From: an uncultured bacterium
GTDB taxonomy: Bacteria > Bacillota_I > Bacilli_A > RF39 > UBA660
Reading direction: 5' to 3'
DNA: 64,000 bases
Assembly (NCBI GenBank): GCA_947646655.1
Contig: CANSHI010000003.1
Span: 40,722-104,721, forward strand
The position numbers and the translations under genes are program-made. Of the stretch, positions 6,531-14,763 are shown piece after piece. Position 1 is the first letter of the stretch. Every line of letters starts with the position of its first letter. A model generated the notes under the pieces. It saw only the letters and a list, made by a program, of their open reading frames with translations. It was not told the origin of the DNA and did not search any database.

Positions 6531-7607
6531 ATGAACAAATTAAAATTGGCTGCACTTAAAAGTGCAAAATATTTAAGTTTAAAAATAAATGAGGAATTAA
6601 AAAATATTAATCAAGTGGATGAAGATTTTTTATTGAACATTAATGAGAGCAGATTTAGTAATGGAGAAGGCAAAATTCGAATAGAAGAAAGTATTGATAA
6701 CAGCAATTTATTCATACTAAGTGATGTAGGCAATTATGATGTCACTTTTCAGATGAGAGGTCGTGAGCATTATATGGGGCCCGATGAACATTTTGAGGAC
6801 ATTAAGCGATTGATCGCTGCGGCAGGTGGAAATGCATCTGGTTTAAATGTTATTATGCCATTATTATATGAATCAAGACAACACAGGTGGAGAAGGGGAG
6901 AATCACTAGATTGTGCAATAGCACTTCAAGATTTAGAACATATGAATGTCGATTCGATTATAACTTTTGATGCACATGATCCGAGTGTTTGTAATGCTAT
7001 TCCAAGATTGCCTTTTTATAACTTTTATCCGACTCATTTAATTTTAGATAATATGTTAGAAAAAGAAGAACTTAATGAAGCATTAGTTATAAGCCCTGAT
7101 ATGGGTGCGATGCAAAGAGCAAGATTTTATGCCGATATGTTAAAATGCGATGTAGGAGTGTTTTACAAAAGAAGAGATTTATCAAAAGTAGTTAATGGTA
7201 AAAATCCAATAGTCGAACATATGTATATGGGAGTTGATCCAAAAGGAAAAGATGCAATTGTTGTCGATGATATGATTGCAAGTGGGTCATCTATTTTAGA
7301 AGTAGCCGAAAGTTTAAAAGAAAGAGGTGCCCGAAAAGTTTATTTAGTAGCGACTTTTGCACTTTTTACAGAAGGAATAGAAAGGTTTAAATCTGCTTTC
7401 GATGCTGGTCTTTTCAATGGTGTATATTCGACAAATCTTTCTTATGTTCCAGAAAGTATAAAAAATGAAGAATGGTTTAGAGAGGTAGACTGTAGTCCTT
7501 ACATGGCTGAGATAATCAATTCTTTACATAAAAAAGAGAATATCGATGAATTATGGAAAGTTAAGTCTCATGTTTTAAAAAGAATAGAAAAGAAGAGAGG
7601 ATTATGA
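6531..7607 (+). CDS. prs: Ribose-phosphate pyrophosphokinase-like protein (PRPP synthetase family)
   Basis: Makes PRPP from ribose 5-phosphate and ATP, the co-substrate of PncB. The 358-residue protein shows the family signature FDAHDPSV near residue 149 and the PRPP-binding loop VVDDMIASGSSI near residue 244. It is longer than the usual ~315-residue Prs and somewhat divergent, and seems dedicated to NAD salvage. The start at ATG 6531 is chosen because TTGGAGGG lies 8 nt upstream. Its stop overlaps nadD in an ATGA arrangement. A second, housekeeping prs elsewhere in the genome would not be surprising. Confidence 0.82.
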   Translation: MNKLKLAALKSAKYLSLKINEELKNINQVDEDFLLNINESRFSNGEGKIRIEESIDNSNLFILSDVGNYDVTFQMRGREHYMGPDEHFEDIKRLIAAAGGNASGLNVIMPLLYESRQHRWRRGESLDCAIALQDLEHMNVDSIITFDAHDPSVCNAIPRLPFYNFYPTHLILDNMLEKEELNEALVISPDMGAMQRARFYADMLKCDVGVFYKRRDLSKVVNGKNPIVEHMYMGVDPKGKDAIVVDDMIASGSSILEVAESLKERGARKVYLVATFALFTEGIERFKSAFDAGLFNGVYSTNLSYVPESIKNEEWFREVDCSPYMAEIINSLHKKENIDELWKVKSHVLKRIEKKRGL

Positions 7608-8191
7608 AAATAGGAATCTTTGGAGGTAGTTTTAATCCTCCTCATAAAATGCATGTAGATATTGCAAAATATATTTTAGAAAATAAATATTTAGATAAAA
7701 TTATTTTTGTTCCAACTGGTATATATTATAAATATAAAAGCAATTTAGCTCCCGATGAACAAAGACTTCAAATGTTAAATCTAGCTTTAGAAGGTTTAGA
7801 TAATATTTCAGTTTCGGATTATGAACAACAGGGAAAACTCATGTATACTTGTGATACTTTAGGACATTTTCAAAAAATTTATCCAAGTGATCAAATATAT
7901 TTTATATGTGGGGCGGACAACTTAAGTTATATCGAAACATGGAAGAATGCTGTCTATTTGTTGGAGCACTATAGAATATTAGTGGTAAGAAGAGGGCAGG
8001 ACGATTTAGAAAGTATTTTAGCAAGATTGGGGCCTTATCAAAAAAATATAGAAGTTTTAAATATGGATCTAAATGGCTTGTCTTCAACGATAATTCGCGA
8101 TAAAATTAAAAATGGGGAATCTATTGGAGAAGAGTATTTGAATCCAAAAGTATTAAAATTTATAAGAAAAAATAAAATGTATAAAAATTAG
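7604..8191 (+). CDS. nadD: Nicotinate-nucleotide adenylyltransferase
   Basis: Transfers AMP to nicotinate mononucleotide to form deamido-NAD, which NadE then amidates. The 195-residue length is standard. The nucleotidyltransferase signature GGSFNPPHKMH (residues 6-16) and the SSTIIRDKI motif near residue 160 (the family's ISxTxIR) are present. It overlaps the prs stop by 4 bp, so translation is likely coupled. An HD-domain YqeK partner is not adjacent, unlike in many Bacilli. Confidence 0.88.
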   Translation: MKIGIFGGSFNPPHKMHVDIAKYILENKYLDKIIFVPTGIYYKYKSNLAPDEQRLQMLNLALEGLDNISVSDYEQQGKLMYTCDTLGHFQKIYPSDQIYFICGADNLSYIETWKNAVYLLEHYRILVVRRGQDDLESILARLGPYQKNIEVLNMDLNGLSSTIIRDKIKNGESIGEEYLNPKVLKFIRKNKMYKN

Positions 8192-8210
8192 AAAGTGATG
8201 TGTAAAATAT

Positions 8211-8681
8211 ATGTATAAAAGTATTGTGGAAAAGTTAGGAGTTTTAAACAAAACTATTGCAACGATGGAATCTTGTACAGGTGGTGCTGTTGCAAGTGAG
8301 ATTACAAATTGTCCAGGTGCTAGTGAGGTTTTAAAGTTTTCAGCTGTGACTTATTCAAATGAATATAAAATAAAAATGGGTGTAAATGCTGATGTAATTG
8401 AAAAGTATAGTGTTTACAGCATGGAAACGGCAAGAGAGATGGCTTTTAATATTTCTAAATTTGCAAATAGTGATTTTGGGGTAGGAGTAACGGGCAAGAT
8501 CAACACTCCCGATCCAGCCAATCCAAGCGGAGAAGATGATATGATTTATGTCGCAATATATGAAAAAGGGTGCGATAAATATTACGAGTTCATTTATAAA
8601 GCACTTAAAAATGTTGAAAGAAGAGAAAATAAAAAATTTATAGTAAACAAAATTGGAGAAGAATTAATGCGAATTTTATAG
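8211..8681 (+). CDS. pncC: Nicotinamide-nucleotide amidohydrolase (CinA C-terminal domain family)
   Basis: Deamidates NMN to nicotinate mononucleotide, recycling NMN from ligase and other reactions. The protein is 156 residues and is only the CinA C-terminal domain, without the N-terminal molybdopterin-like half. Family signatures are ATMESCTGGAVASEI near residue 17 and GVGVTGKI near residue 91. It is the third gene of the prs operon, 20 bp after nadD. Location in an NAD locus supports the PncC role over a general competence-damage function. Confidence 0.83.
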   Translation: MYKSIVEKLGVLNKTIATMESCTGGAVASEITNCPGASEVLKFSAVTYSNEYKIKMGVNADVIEKYSVYSMETAREMAFNISKFANSDFGVGVTGKINTPDPANPSGEDDMIYVAIYEKGCDKYYEFIYKALKNVERRENKKFIVNKIGEELMRIL

Positions 8682-8752
8682 TTTTCTTCATTTCTTGTTC
8701 TGATTGTAGACTTTATAACTTCAAAATGTTACAATATTTTTGAGGTGTTAGT

Positions 8753-10546
8753 ATGAACGAAAATATAGATAAGATTAAATCTTTTTGTCAGGTAACTCAT
8801 TATACAGGAAATGCTAGTGATGAATATTTATTCACAGCAAACTGTGTCGATTACTATTTTTTTAATAAAAATATGGGACAAACAGATTTTATCGATGGCA
8901 TAACAGATGGTGCCAATGATGGAGGCATAGATTTCATTTGGAGTGATGGAGTAAAACTATATCTTATACAAGGAAAGTCTTCAAGTAAAATATCTTATAA
9001 TGATATAAGAGAAATTTTTGATAAAATGTTAGAGACTTATAATAATTTGATGTCAAATAATTATTTTAACTATAGTGATAGAGTAAAGAATATTTTTTTA
9101 GATAAAAAAGATGTATTATCTACTGATTTTGATGTCGATCTAGTACTTTTTACAAATGGTGAAATTACAGATTCAATTAATAACAAATTTATTAACCTTC
9201 AAAATGAAGAAAAATATGAAAATTTTACTTTGAATATTTATGATAAAAATGATATAGATTCAAAAGTTTTAATAATTGACCAAGGTAATAAGACAGTATC
9301 TGAATCAAGTTTGATGTTAGATTCCGCGAATAATTTTTTGGAGTATCAAGATGGAAAAGGTGCAATATTTTCAATAAAAGCAAGTTCTTTAAAAACTCTT
9401 TATGGAAGATATAAAGACAAAGGACTTTTTGGGTATAATCTTCGTGAACATATTAAAGAAAAAAAGGTGGATTCTGCAATAGATAAAACGATCAATAACA
9501 AAAGAGAAGATTTTTGGTATTTAAATAATGGAATTACTATAGCTTGTTCCGATTATGATAAAGACGGTAACAAATTAAAATTGTGGAATTTCTCGATTAT
9601 AAATGGAGCTCAAACTACTTATAAAATAGGTAATGCGAGTAGTATCAATGAGAACTGTGATTTTAATTTAGTGTGTAAAGTTATTAAATCAGAAAATTCT
9701 TTAGACGATAAATTTATAAGAAACATATCTGAAGCTTCGAACTCTCAAAAACCGATCAGACCGAGAGATATACGAGCTAACGGGTTAGAACAACAAATGT
9801 TGCAACAAAAAGCTATGGATAATGGCCGATACCAGCTAGCTATTGAAATTAAAAGAGGCGTTAGAGCAAATAATTACAGAAATGTGGATAGTTGGCAAAG
9901 AGTTACAAATGAACATATTGGCCAATTGCTGTTAGCTTGTGATTATCAACAGCCAGGTACTGCTAGAAGCCAAGTAAGAGATATATTCGACAAAGAGAAA
10001 ATTTATAATTTATTATTTAGCAACAACAAAGTTAGAAGTTATAATTATAACTCTTTATATGATATGGTTAGAATTGCAAAGTATTATGATGACTTTAAAA
10101 TAAATTATTCAACAGAAATGGATGAGAAAATCAGATCTACAAATAATGAAAATGAACAAAAAAAATTTTTGGACAGACAGAGAGTTTGTAAAAACGGAAA
10201 GTTTGTAATTATAGCATTACTATTTTATTTCTATAAAAGGCACTTTTTAAATATTCCAAAAGATAGTGAGAAAATATATATTAACAATATCGATAGTGAT
10301 TTAACATTAAATTATGATAAAGATAATTATAATGAAAAACTAAACGGATTTTTTGAGTTTGCTGTTAGGATTTTGTCAGAAACTTATGATATTAATCAAG
10401 TATCACACAATTTGACAAGTCATTCAAATTTCTTTAAAACTGATTCTAATTACAGCGATATAATCATACCTGCCTTTGAGGAAAAATTTGAAGATGTTTA
10501 TGATAAGCAAAGAATATTAGACTATATATGTATTTTTGAAAATTAA
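8753..10546 (+). CDS. AIPR-family abortive phage infection protein
   Basis: The 597-residue protein matches the AIPR (abortive infection phage resistance) family. The central region contains FWYLNNGITI followed by the family hallmark SIINGAQTTYKIG (about residues 279-292) and NSQKPIRPRDIRAN. The N-terminal ~90 residues have DGGIDFIW and then LYLIQGKSS, a D...QxK pattern like Mrr-type PD-(D/E)xK nucleases. This suggests a nucleic-acid-cutting effector. A weak promoter (TAGACT-17-TACAAT) lies just upstream, so it may be expressed apart from pncC. The next gene lies 30 bp downstream and may be a partner. Sitting between pncC and nrtR is unusual for this family. Confidence 0.75.
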   Translation: MNENIDKIKSFCQVTHYTGNASDEYLFTANCVDYYFFNKNMGQTDFIDGITDGANDGGIDFIWSDGVKLYLIQGKSSSKISYNDIREIFDKMLETYNNLMSNNYFNYSDRVKNIFLDKKDVLSTDFDVDLVLFTNGEITDSINNKFINLQNEEKYENFTLNIYDKNDIDSKVLIIDQGNKTVSESSLMLDSANNFLEYQDGKGAIFSIKASSLKTLYGRYKDKGLFGYNLREHIKEKKVDSAIDKTINNKREDFWYLNNGITIACSDYDKDGNKLKLWNFSIINGAQTTYKIGNASSINENCDFNLVCKVIKSENSLDDKFIRNISEASNSQKPIRPRDIRANGLEQQMLQQKAMDNGRYQLAIEIKRGVRANNYRNVDSWQRVTNEHIGQLLLACDYQQPGTARSQVRDIFDKEKIYNLLFSNNKVRSYNYNSLYDMVRIAKYYDDFKINYSTEMDEKIRSTNNENEQKKFLDRQRVCKNGKFVIIALLFYFYKRHFLNIPKDSEKIYINNIDSDLTLNYDKDNYNEKLNGFFEFAVRILSETYDINQVSHNLTSHSNFFKTDSNYSDIIIPAFEEKFEDVYDKQRILDYICIFEN

Positions 10547-10576
10547 TATGTATTGGTCGATTAGAGGAGGCATTGA

Positions 10577-11374
10577 ATGGATTTAGTAAGATTAATGTAT
10601 CGATATATAAACAAATTTATAAATTCAAAACAGCTTTTAGAGGAATTAAACAATTTGGATTTATCAAACTATTCAGAAGAAGAAAAAAAGCAAATCAAAA
10701 AATTAATCAATGATTTAGAAACAATAATCGTAAATGTTCCTAATGAGTTTGACGATTATGAAAAGCAAAGACAGATTAAAATAGATAAATTTCTAGATTC
10801 ATTAAATAAAGCTCAAAATAGTAGCACTTGTAGTGAAGAATGCAAAGATTTCTTTAATAGAGGGATCAAAAGTTTAAAAAGAGAAAAAACATTAGAATGC
10901 GACGGTGGGAAACTTTTTGAAGATATATTTTATTTAATGACTAGAAATGAACTCGTTTGTAAATACGCTAAATCGATGACCGACAAAGAATTATTAGAAT
11001 TTATTGCTCAGTATATTTCAGTGCCTTTGCCACCCCCTTTAGAACAAGAAGAGTTTGACAATCTTGTACAAGCTGGGATAGAAGGGGACAAAAGAGAATG
11101 GTTATGGAGATTAGCAGTTAACTATAATAATAAAGGCTTTGATTTTTCTAAAATTGTCGATTATTTTATTCAAGTGAGGGATGGATACTATATTCAAGAA
11201 TTGTTGAGTGCTTGTTGTGAGAGTGTAGATATATTTGAAGTAGCAAAAAAAGTAATCAAAACAGGTAATCGGGAATTTATGATAGAAGTGCAAAATCGAT
11301 GCTTAAAATTAGGACTTATAAACGAAAGTGACAGGCAAAAAATTATGAAAGATAATGGTATAGAAAGTGATTAA
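10577..11374 (+). CDS. Unknown protein, putative partner of the AIPR protein
   Basis: I do not recognise this 265-residue protein. The N-terminal ~75 residues are highly charged and helical (ELNNLDLSNYSEEEKKQIKK). The middle and C-terminal parts look like helical repeats of about 30 residues, with IEGDKREWLWRLAVNYNNKG near residue 170. There is no signal peptide or membrane segment. GAGGAGG lies 6 bp before the ATG, and the gene is 30 bp after the AIPR gene on the same strand, consistent with a two-gene defence unit. Role unknown. Confidence 0.6.
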   Translation: MDLVRLMYRYINKFINSKQLLEELNNLDLSNYSEEEKKQIKKLINDLETIIVNVPNEFDDYEKQRQIKIDKFLDSLNKAQNSSTCSEECKDFFNRGIKSLKREKTLECDGGKLFEDIFYLMTRNELVCKYAKSMTDKELLEFIAQYISVPLPPPLEQEEFDNLVQAGIEGDKREWLWRLAVNYNNKGFDFSKIVDYFIQVRDGYYIQELLSACCESVDIFEVAKKVIKTGNREFMIEVQNRCLKLGLINESDRQKIMKDNGIESD

Positions 11375-11406
11375 AACTTGAATTTAATAGAATTGAGGTA
11401 ATTTAA

Positions 11407-12231
11407 TTGAAAGAATATAAAAATGAAGCGGAGTTTTTAAAAGATTATAATCCGGAGCAGTTTGACAGATTGTCATTAACGACAGACATCATCATTTTTA
11501 GTGTATCATCAGAGGAAGTAGAAAACTATCGAAAAACAGATAAAAAGAGTATGAGTGTATTATTGGTCAAAAGAAATAACTATCCATTTAAAGACAAATG
11601 GTGTCTACCTGGTGGATTTGTTGAAATAGATGAAAATTTAGAAGATGCGCCAGCTCGTATTTTAAAAAATGAGACTAACTTAGAAAACATCTACCTAGAA
11701 CAACTTTATACATTTGGTAATGTTAAAAGAGATCCACGTATGAGAGTCATTTCTACTGCTTACATGGCTTTAATAGATAAAAATCGATTAGAAGGAAAAT
11801 TAAGTACTGAGGCAAGTTGGTTTGATGTCGTTTTGTATGAAGAGGAAAATAATATCGTCGATATCGTCCTAAATAATGGACAAGAACAAATATCTTTAAA
11901 AATAGAGAAGGTTTTGCGAGATCAAACTACAGATAGATACTCATTTCATGCTTTAAAAAATGATTCTCTAGCATTCGATCACGATAGCGTTATATTAGCG
12001 GGTTTGGAAAGATTAAAAAATAAAATAGAATATACCGATATCGTATTTAATATGATGCCAGAATATTTTACTTTGGGAGAACTACAACAAGTGTATGAAG
12101 TAATTTTAAATAAAAAGCTTTTAGACCCAGCTTTTAGAAGAATAATTGAACCTAAGGTAGAAAAAACCGATAAAATTAAAAAGGGCGAAGGGCATAGACC
12201 TTCAGTATTATTTAAGTATAAAAGCAAATAA
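11407..12231 (+). CDS. nrtR: NrtR-type Nudix transcriptional regulator of NAD metabolism
   Basis: The 274-residue protein has an N-terminal Nudix domain and a C-terminal winged helix, the NrtR architecture. The Nudix box is degenerate: GGFVEIDENLEDAPARILKN lacks the REUxEE catalytic glutamates. This fits a ligand-sensing domain (NrtR proteins bind ADP-ribose or NAD) rather than an enzyme. The C-terminal part reads MPEYFTLGELQQVYEVIL and ends in GHRPSVLFKYK, typical of NrtR. The start is TTG with TTGAGGTAA about 8 nt upstream. It follows the AIPR pair and presumably acts on the boxes at 338 and 6445. Confidence 0.87.
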   Translation: MKEYKNEAEFLKDYNPEQFDRLSLTTDIIIFSVSSEEVENYRKTDKKSMSVLLVKRNNYPFKDKWCLPGGFVEIDENLEDAPARILKNETNLENIYLEQLYTFGNVKRDPRMRVISTAYMALIDKNRLEGKLSTEASWFDVVLYEEENNIVDIVLNNGQEQISLKIEKVLRDQTTDRYSFHALKNDSLAFDHDSVILAGLERLKNKIEYTDIVFNMMPEYFTLGELQQVYEVILNKKLLDPAFRRIIEPKVEKTDKIKKGEGHRPSVLFKYKSK

Positions 12232-12256
12232 TGGCAAGTTTGGTTGTCATTTTTTA
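12231..12256 (+). terminator. Intrinsic terminator after nrtR
   Basis: Stem ATGGCAA/TTGTCAT with one G-T pair, followed by seven T residues. It begins immediately after the nrtR stop. Confidence 0.7.
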
Positions 12257-12369
12257 TTAGAAATAAAGTTATGAATTTCTAGCTAAGGCTAATGAAAAGT
12301 AAAGCTTTAAATGTAGATTTTTTTTGGTATTTTGTGATACAATAGACGAGGAAAAGAGTTGAAATATGC

Positions 12370-13527
12370 ATGTATAGAAAGACTTATATGGAAGTAGATT
12401 GTAGACGACTTGAAAACAACCTTAAAAACATTTGTGAAGTTTATAACGGTTATAAATATTATTTTGCTGTTGTTAAGGGGAATGCCTATGGTCATGGGGT
12501 AGAAATCATCGATTATTTAATTAAAGGTGGTATCAATTATTTAGCAGTTTCTAGTTTAGAAGAAGCATTAGAAATCAGAAGTCTAAATAAAAAAATTCCA
12601 GTTTTAGTAATGGAACCAATTATGTTTGATGGTGTAAAGGATGCGGCTTTAAACGATATAACTATTACTATAGATGATGTATCATATTTCAATAAGCTAT
12701 TAGAAGAAAATATAGCAATTAAATTTCATTTAAAAATCGATTCTGGAATGAACAGGTTTGGTGTCAAATCTCGTGATGATGCAAAATATATATATGAACA
12801 TTCTAATGAAAAGCTTTTTATGGAGGGATTGTTTACTCATTTATCTAGTGGAGCTGGTGAAGTTTATAATAAACAGATTTCTACTTTTAAAAAGATAACA
12901 GAAGATATCGATTTAAATAAGATTCCTATAGTCCATTTAGATCGTTCTTTAACACTCGAATCTCATGAGAAAATCGAATTTGCAAACGGAGTAAGGCTTG
13001 GTATAGTTATGTATGGATTTAATAAAAAAGAATACGTTCCTTCAAAAAAGAGACAAATTATCAATTTCTTGACAGGTCGAAAAAGTAATTTTGTTCCATC
13101 AAAGTTATCTTTATCTATGAGCGCAAAATTATATACTAACGTTATAGAAGTTAAGAAAGTAAATAAAGGTGAAGTAGTGGGATATGCAGGTATGAGTGAC
13201 GATACTGAAGAAAAATATATAGCTATTTTACCGATCGGTTTTGCAGATTTTTCGTATTTAAAACCAGGTTTAAGTGTTTGTATTGGTGAGAAATTTTACA
13301 AAATTGCTGTTGTCAATATGGATGTTTGTATGGCGATTGTAGATAACAGTGTAAAGTACTCGGATAGAGTGGAATTTTTGGGAGATAATATAAGTATAAG
13401 AGATGTAGCGGAAAAGTGTGGAGTGAATGCATATAAAATACTTCTCAGTATTACTGATCGAGTACCAAGAGTCTATAAATGCGAAGAAGAACAAAGTGAA
13501 ATAAAGTATAGGAGAGTGGGTAAATGA
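12370..13527 (+). CDS. alr: Alanine racemase family protein
   Basis: A PLP-dependent racemase of fold type III, normally making D-alanine for peptidoglycan. The PLP lysine lies in AVVKGNAYGHG (about residue 37). Further signatures are RLGIVMYGF, the active-site Tyr in VVGYAG, and VNMDVCMA. The usual PVGYADG reads PIGFADF, and an extra ~30 residues sit after MYGF (KRQIINFLTGRKSNFVPSK). Both may affect substrate choice. The next gene overlaps by 4 bp (ATGA), forming a racemase-ligase-amidotransferase operon, so the substrate could be a cross-bridge amino acid rather than alanine. An extended -10 (TGATACAAT) precedes it. Confidence 0.8.
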   Translation: MYRKTYMEVDCRRLENNLKNICEVYNGYKYYFAVVKGNAYGHGVEIIDYLIKGGINYLAVSSLEEALEIRSLNKKIPVLVMEPIMFDGVKDAALNDITITIDDVSYFNKLLEENIAIKFHLKIDSGMNRFGVKSRDDAKYIYEHSNEKLFMEGLFTHLSSGAGEVYNKQISTFKKITEDIDLNKIPIVHLDRSLTLESHEKIEFANGVRLGIVMYGFNKKEYVPSKKRQIINFLTGRKSNFVPSKLSLSMSAKLYTNVIEVKKVNKGEVVGYAGMSDDTEEKYIAILPIGFADFSYLKPGLSVCIGEKFYKIAVVNMDVCMAIVDNSVKYSDRVEFLGDNISIRDVAEKCGVNAYKILLSITDRVPRVYKCEEEQSEIKYRRVGK

Positions 13528-14759
13528 AAGATTTTAGAGTGTTAATAATTGGTACCGATATAAATGCTTATTATTTGGCTAGATGTTATCACGAATATAC
13601 AGGTAAAAAGCCCGATATGCTGGGATATATTGAAGAGATTAAGCCACATGCTTATACTAAATATACAAATATTTGTAATATGAAATATATTCCTAATTTG
13701 TGGGAAGAAGAAGTTTTTCTGAATGCTTTAGATGAATATTATAAAGAGCATGAAGGTGAGAAGATACTTTTGATAAGTGCAACGGAGACTTATGGCGATT
13801 TTATTGCCAAAAATAGAGAAAAGCTGGAGGGAAAGTTTTATTTTAATTATCCTTCTCAAGAAATACAGAAAACTCTCGTTATAAAGGATTTATTTTATAA
13901 AACTTATGAAAATTCTTGCTTAGATTTGCCTAAAACTTTGTATTATGATTGCAGTAAGGATGATAAAATAAAGGATGATATACAGTTTCCAGTTATAGTT
14001 AAACCTTCTAATGTTATTAAGTTTAAGCATATAAGATTTTATGGCAAGAAGAAAATTTACCGATTAAATAGTATGGAAGAAGTTGAAACTGTAATCGGAT
14101 ATTTTAAAAGTGGAGGATACGATGATATACTTATCATTCAGGAGTATATTCCTGGAGATGACTCGCATTTGTGTGATGCAGTTGTATATTGTGATAAAAA
14201 TGCGAAGGTTAAGTTGGTTTCATTTGCCCAAATTGGGTTACAAGAGCATGCTTCTAATATGATAGGGAATGCTGCTGTACTTATAAATGGTTATAACCAA
14301 TTTCCTAAAGAGAGTATGGAAAGACAAATTGAAAAAATAAAAGAGTTTATGGAAAGTATTCATTATCAAGGTTTTGCCGAGTTCGATATGAAGTATGATG
14401 CAAGAGATGGTAAATATAAAGTAATGGAAATAAATGCAAGGCAAGGTAGATGTTCTTATTATATTACGCCTTGTGGTTACAATTTAATAGAAGTATTGGC
14501 GAAAGATTTAATATATGATGAAGAATTAGAGTTTAAGGTAATCGATAAGGAAGTTTTACTATCTTTTGTTCCAAAATCAATTATGAAGAAGTATGTCGTC
14601 AATGATGAATATAGAAAGAAAGCTTTAAGCATGTGGAAAAATCATGTACATCCTTTGAAATATAAAAAGGATAGGAATTTTTTACGCAAGTTACTGCTTA
14701 TAAAGATTAATCAAAATTATAAAAAATCTTACAAAAATGCTGTTTGGGATTGGGAGTGA
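13524..14759 (+). CDS. ATP-grasp ligase, D-aspartate-ligase-like
   Basis: The 411-residue protein has the layout of carboxylate-amine ligases of the ATP-grasp fold. It has an N-terminal nucleotide-like half (VLIIGTDINAYYLARCYHE), the lid segment FPVIVKPSN near residue 152, DILIIQEYIPGDD near 201, and the metal-binding KVMEINARQGR near residue 300. The segment KDLFYKTYENSCLDLPKT resembles Aslfm, the Enterococcus faecium D-aspartate ligase. Flanking genes are a racemase (4-bp overlap) and an asparagine-synthase homologue 4 bp away. Together they could supply, attach and amidate a D-amino acid in the peptidoglycan bridge. That role is inferred from context. Confidence 0.72.
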   Translation: MKDFRVLIIGTDINAYYLARCYHEYTGKKPDMLGYIEEIKPHAYTKYTNICNMKYIPNLWEEEVFLNALDEYYKEHEGEKILLISATETYGDFIAKNREKLEGKFYFNYPSQEIQKTLVIKDLFYKTYENSCLDLPKTLYYDCSKDDKIKDDIQFPVIVKPSNVIKFKHIRFYGKKKIYRLNSMEEVETVIGYFKSGGYDDILIIQEYIPGDDSHLCDAVVYCDKNAKVKLVSFAQIGLQEHASNMIGNAAVLINGYNQFPKESMERQIEKIKEFMESIHYQGFAEFDMKYDARDGKYKVMEINARQGRCSYYITPCGYNLIEVLAKDLIYDEELEFKVIDKEVLLSFVPKSIMKKYVVNDEYRKKALSMWKNHVHPLKYKKDRNFLRKLLLIKINQNYKKSYKNAVWDWE

Positions 14760-14763
14760 TCAT

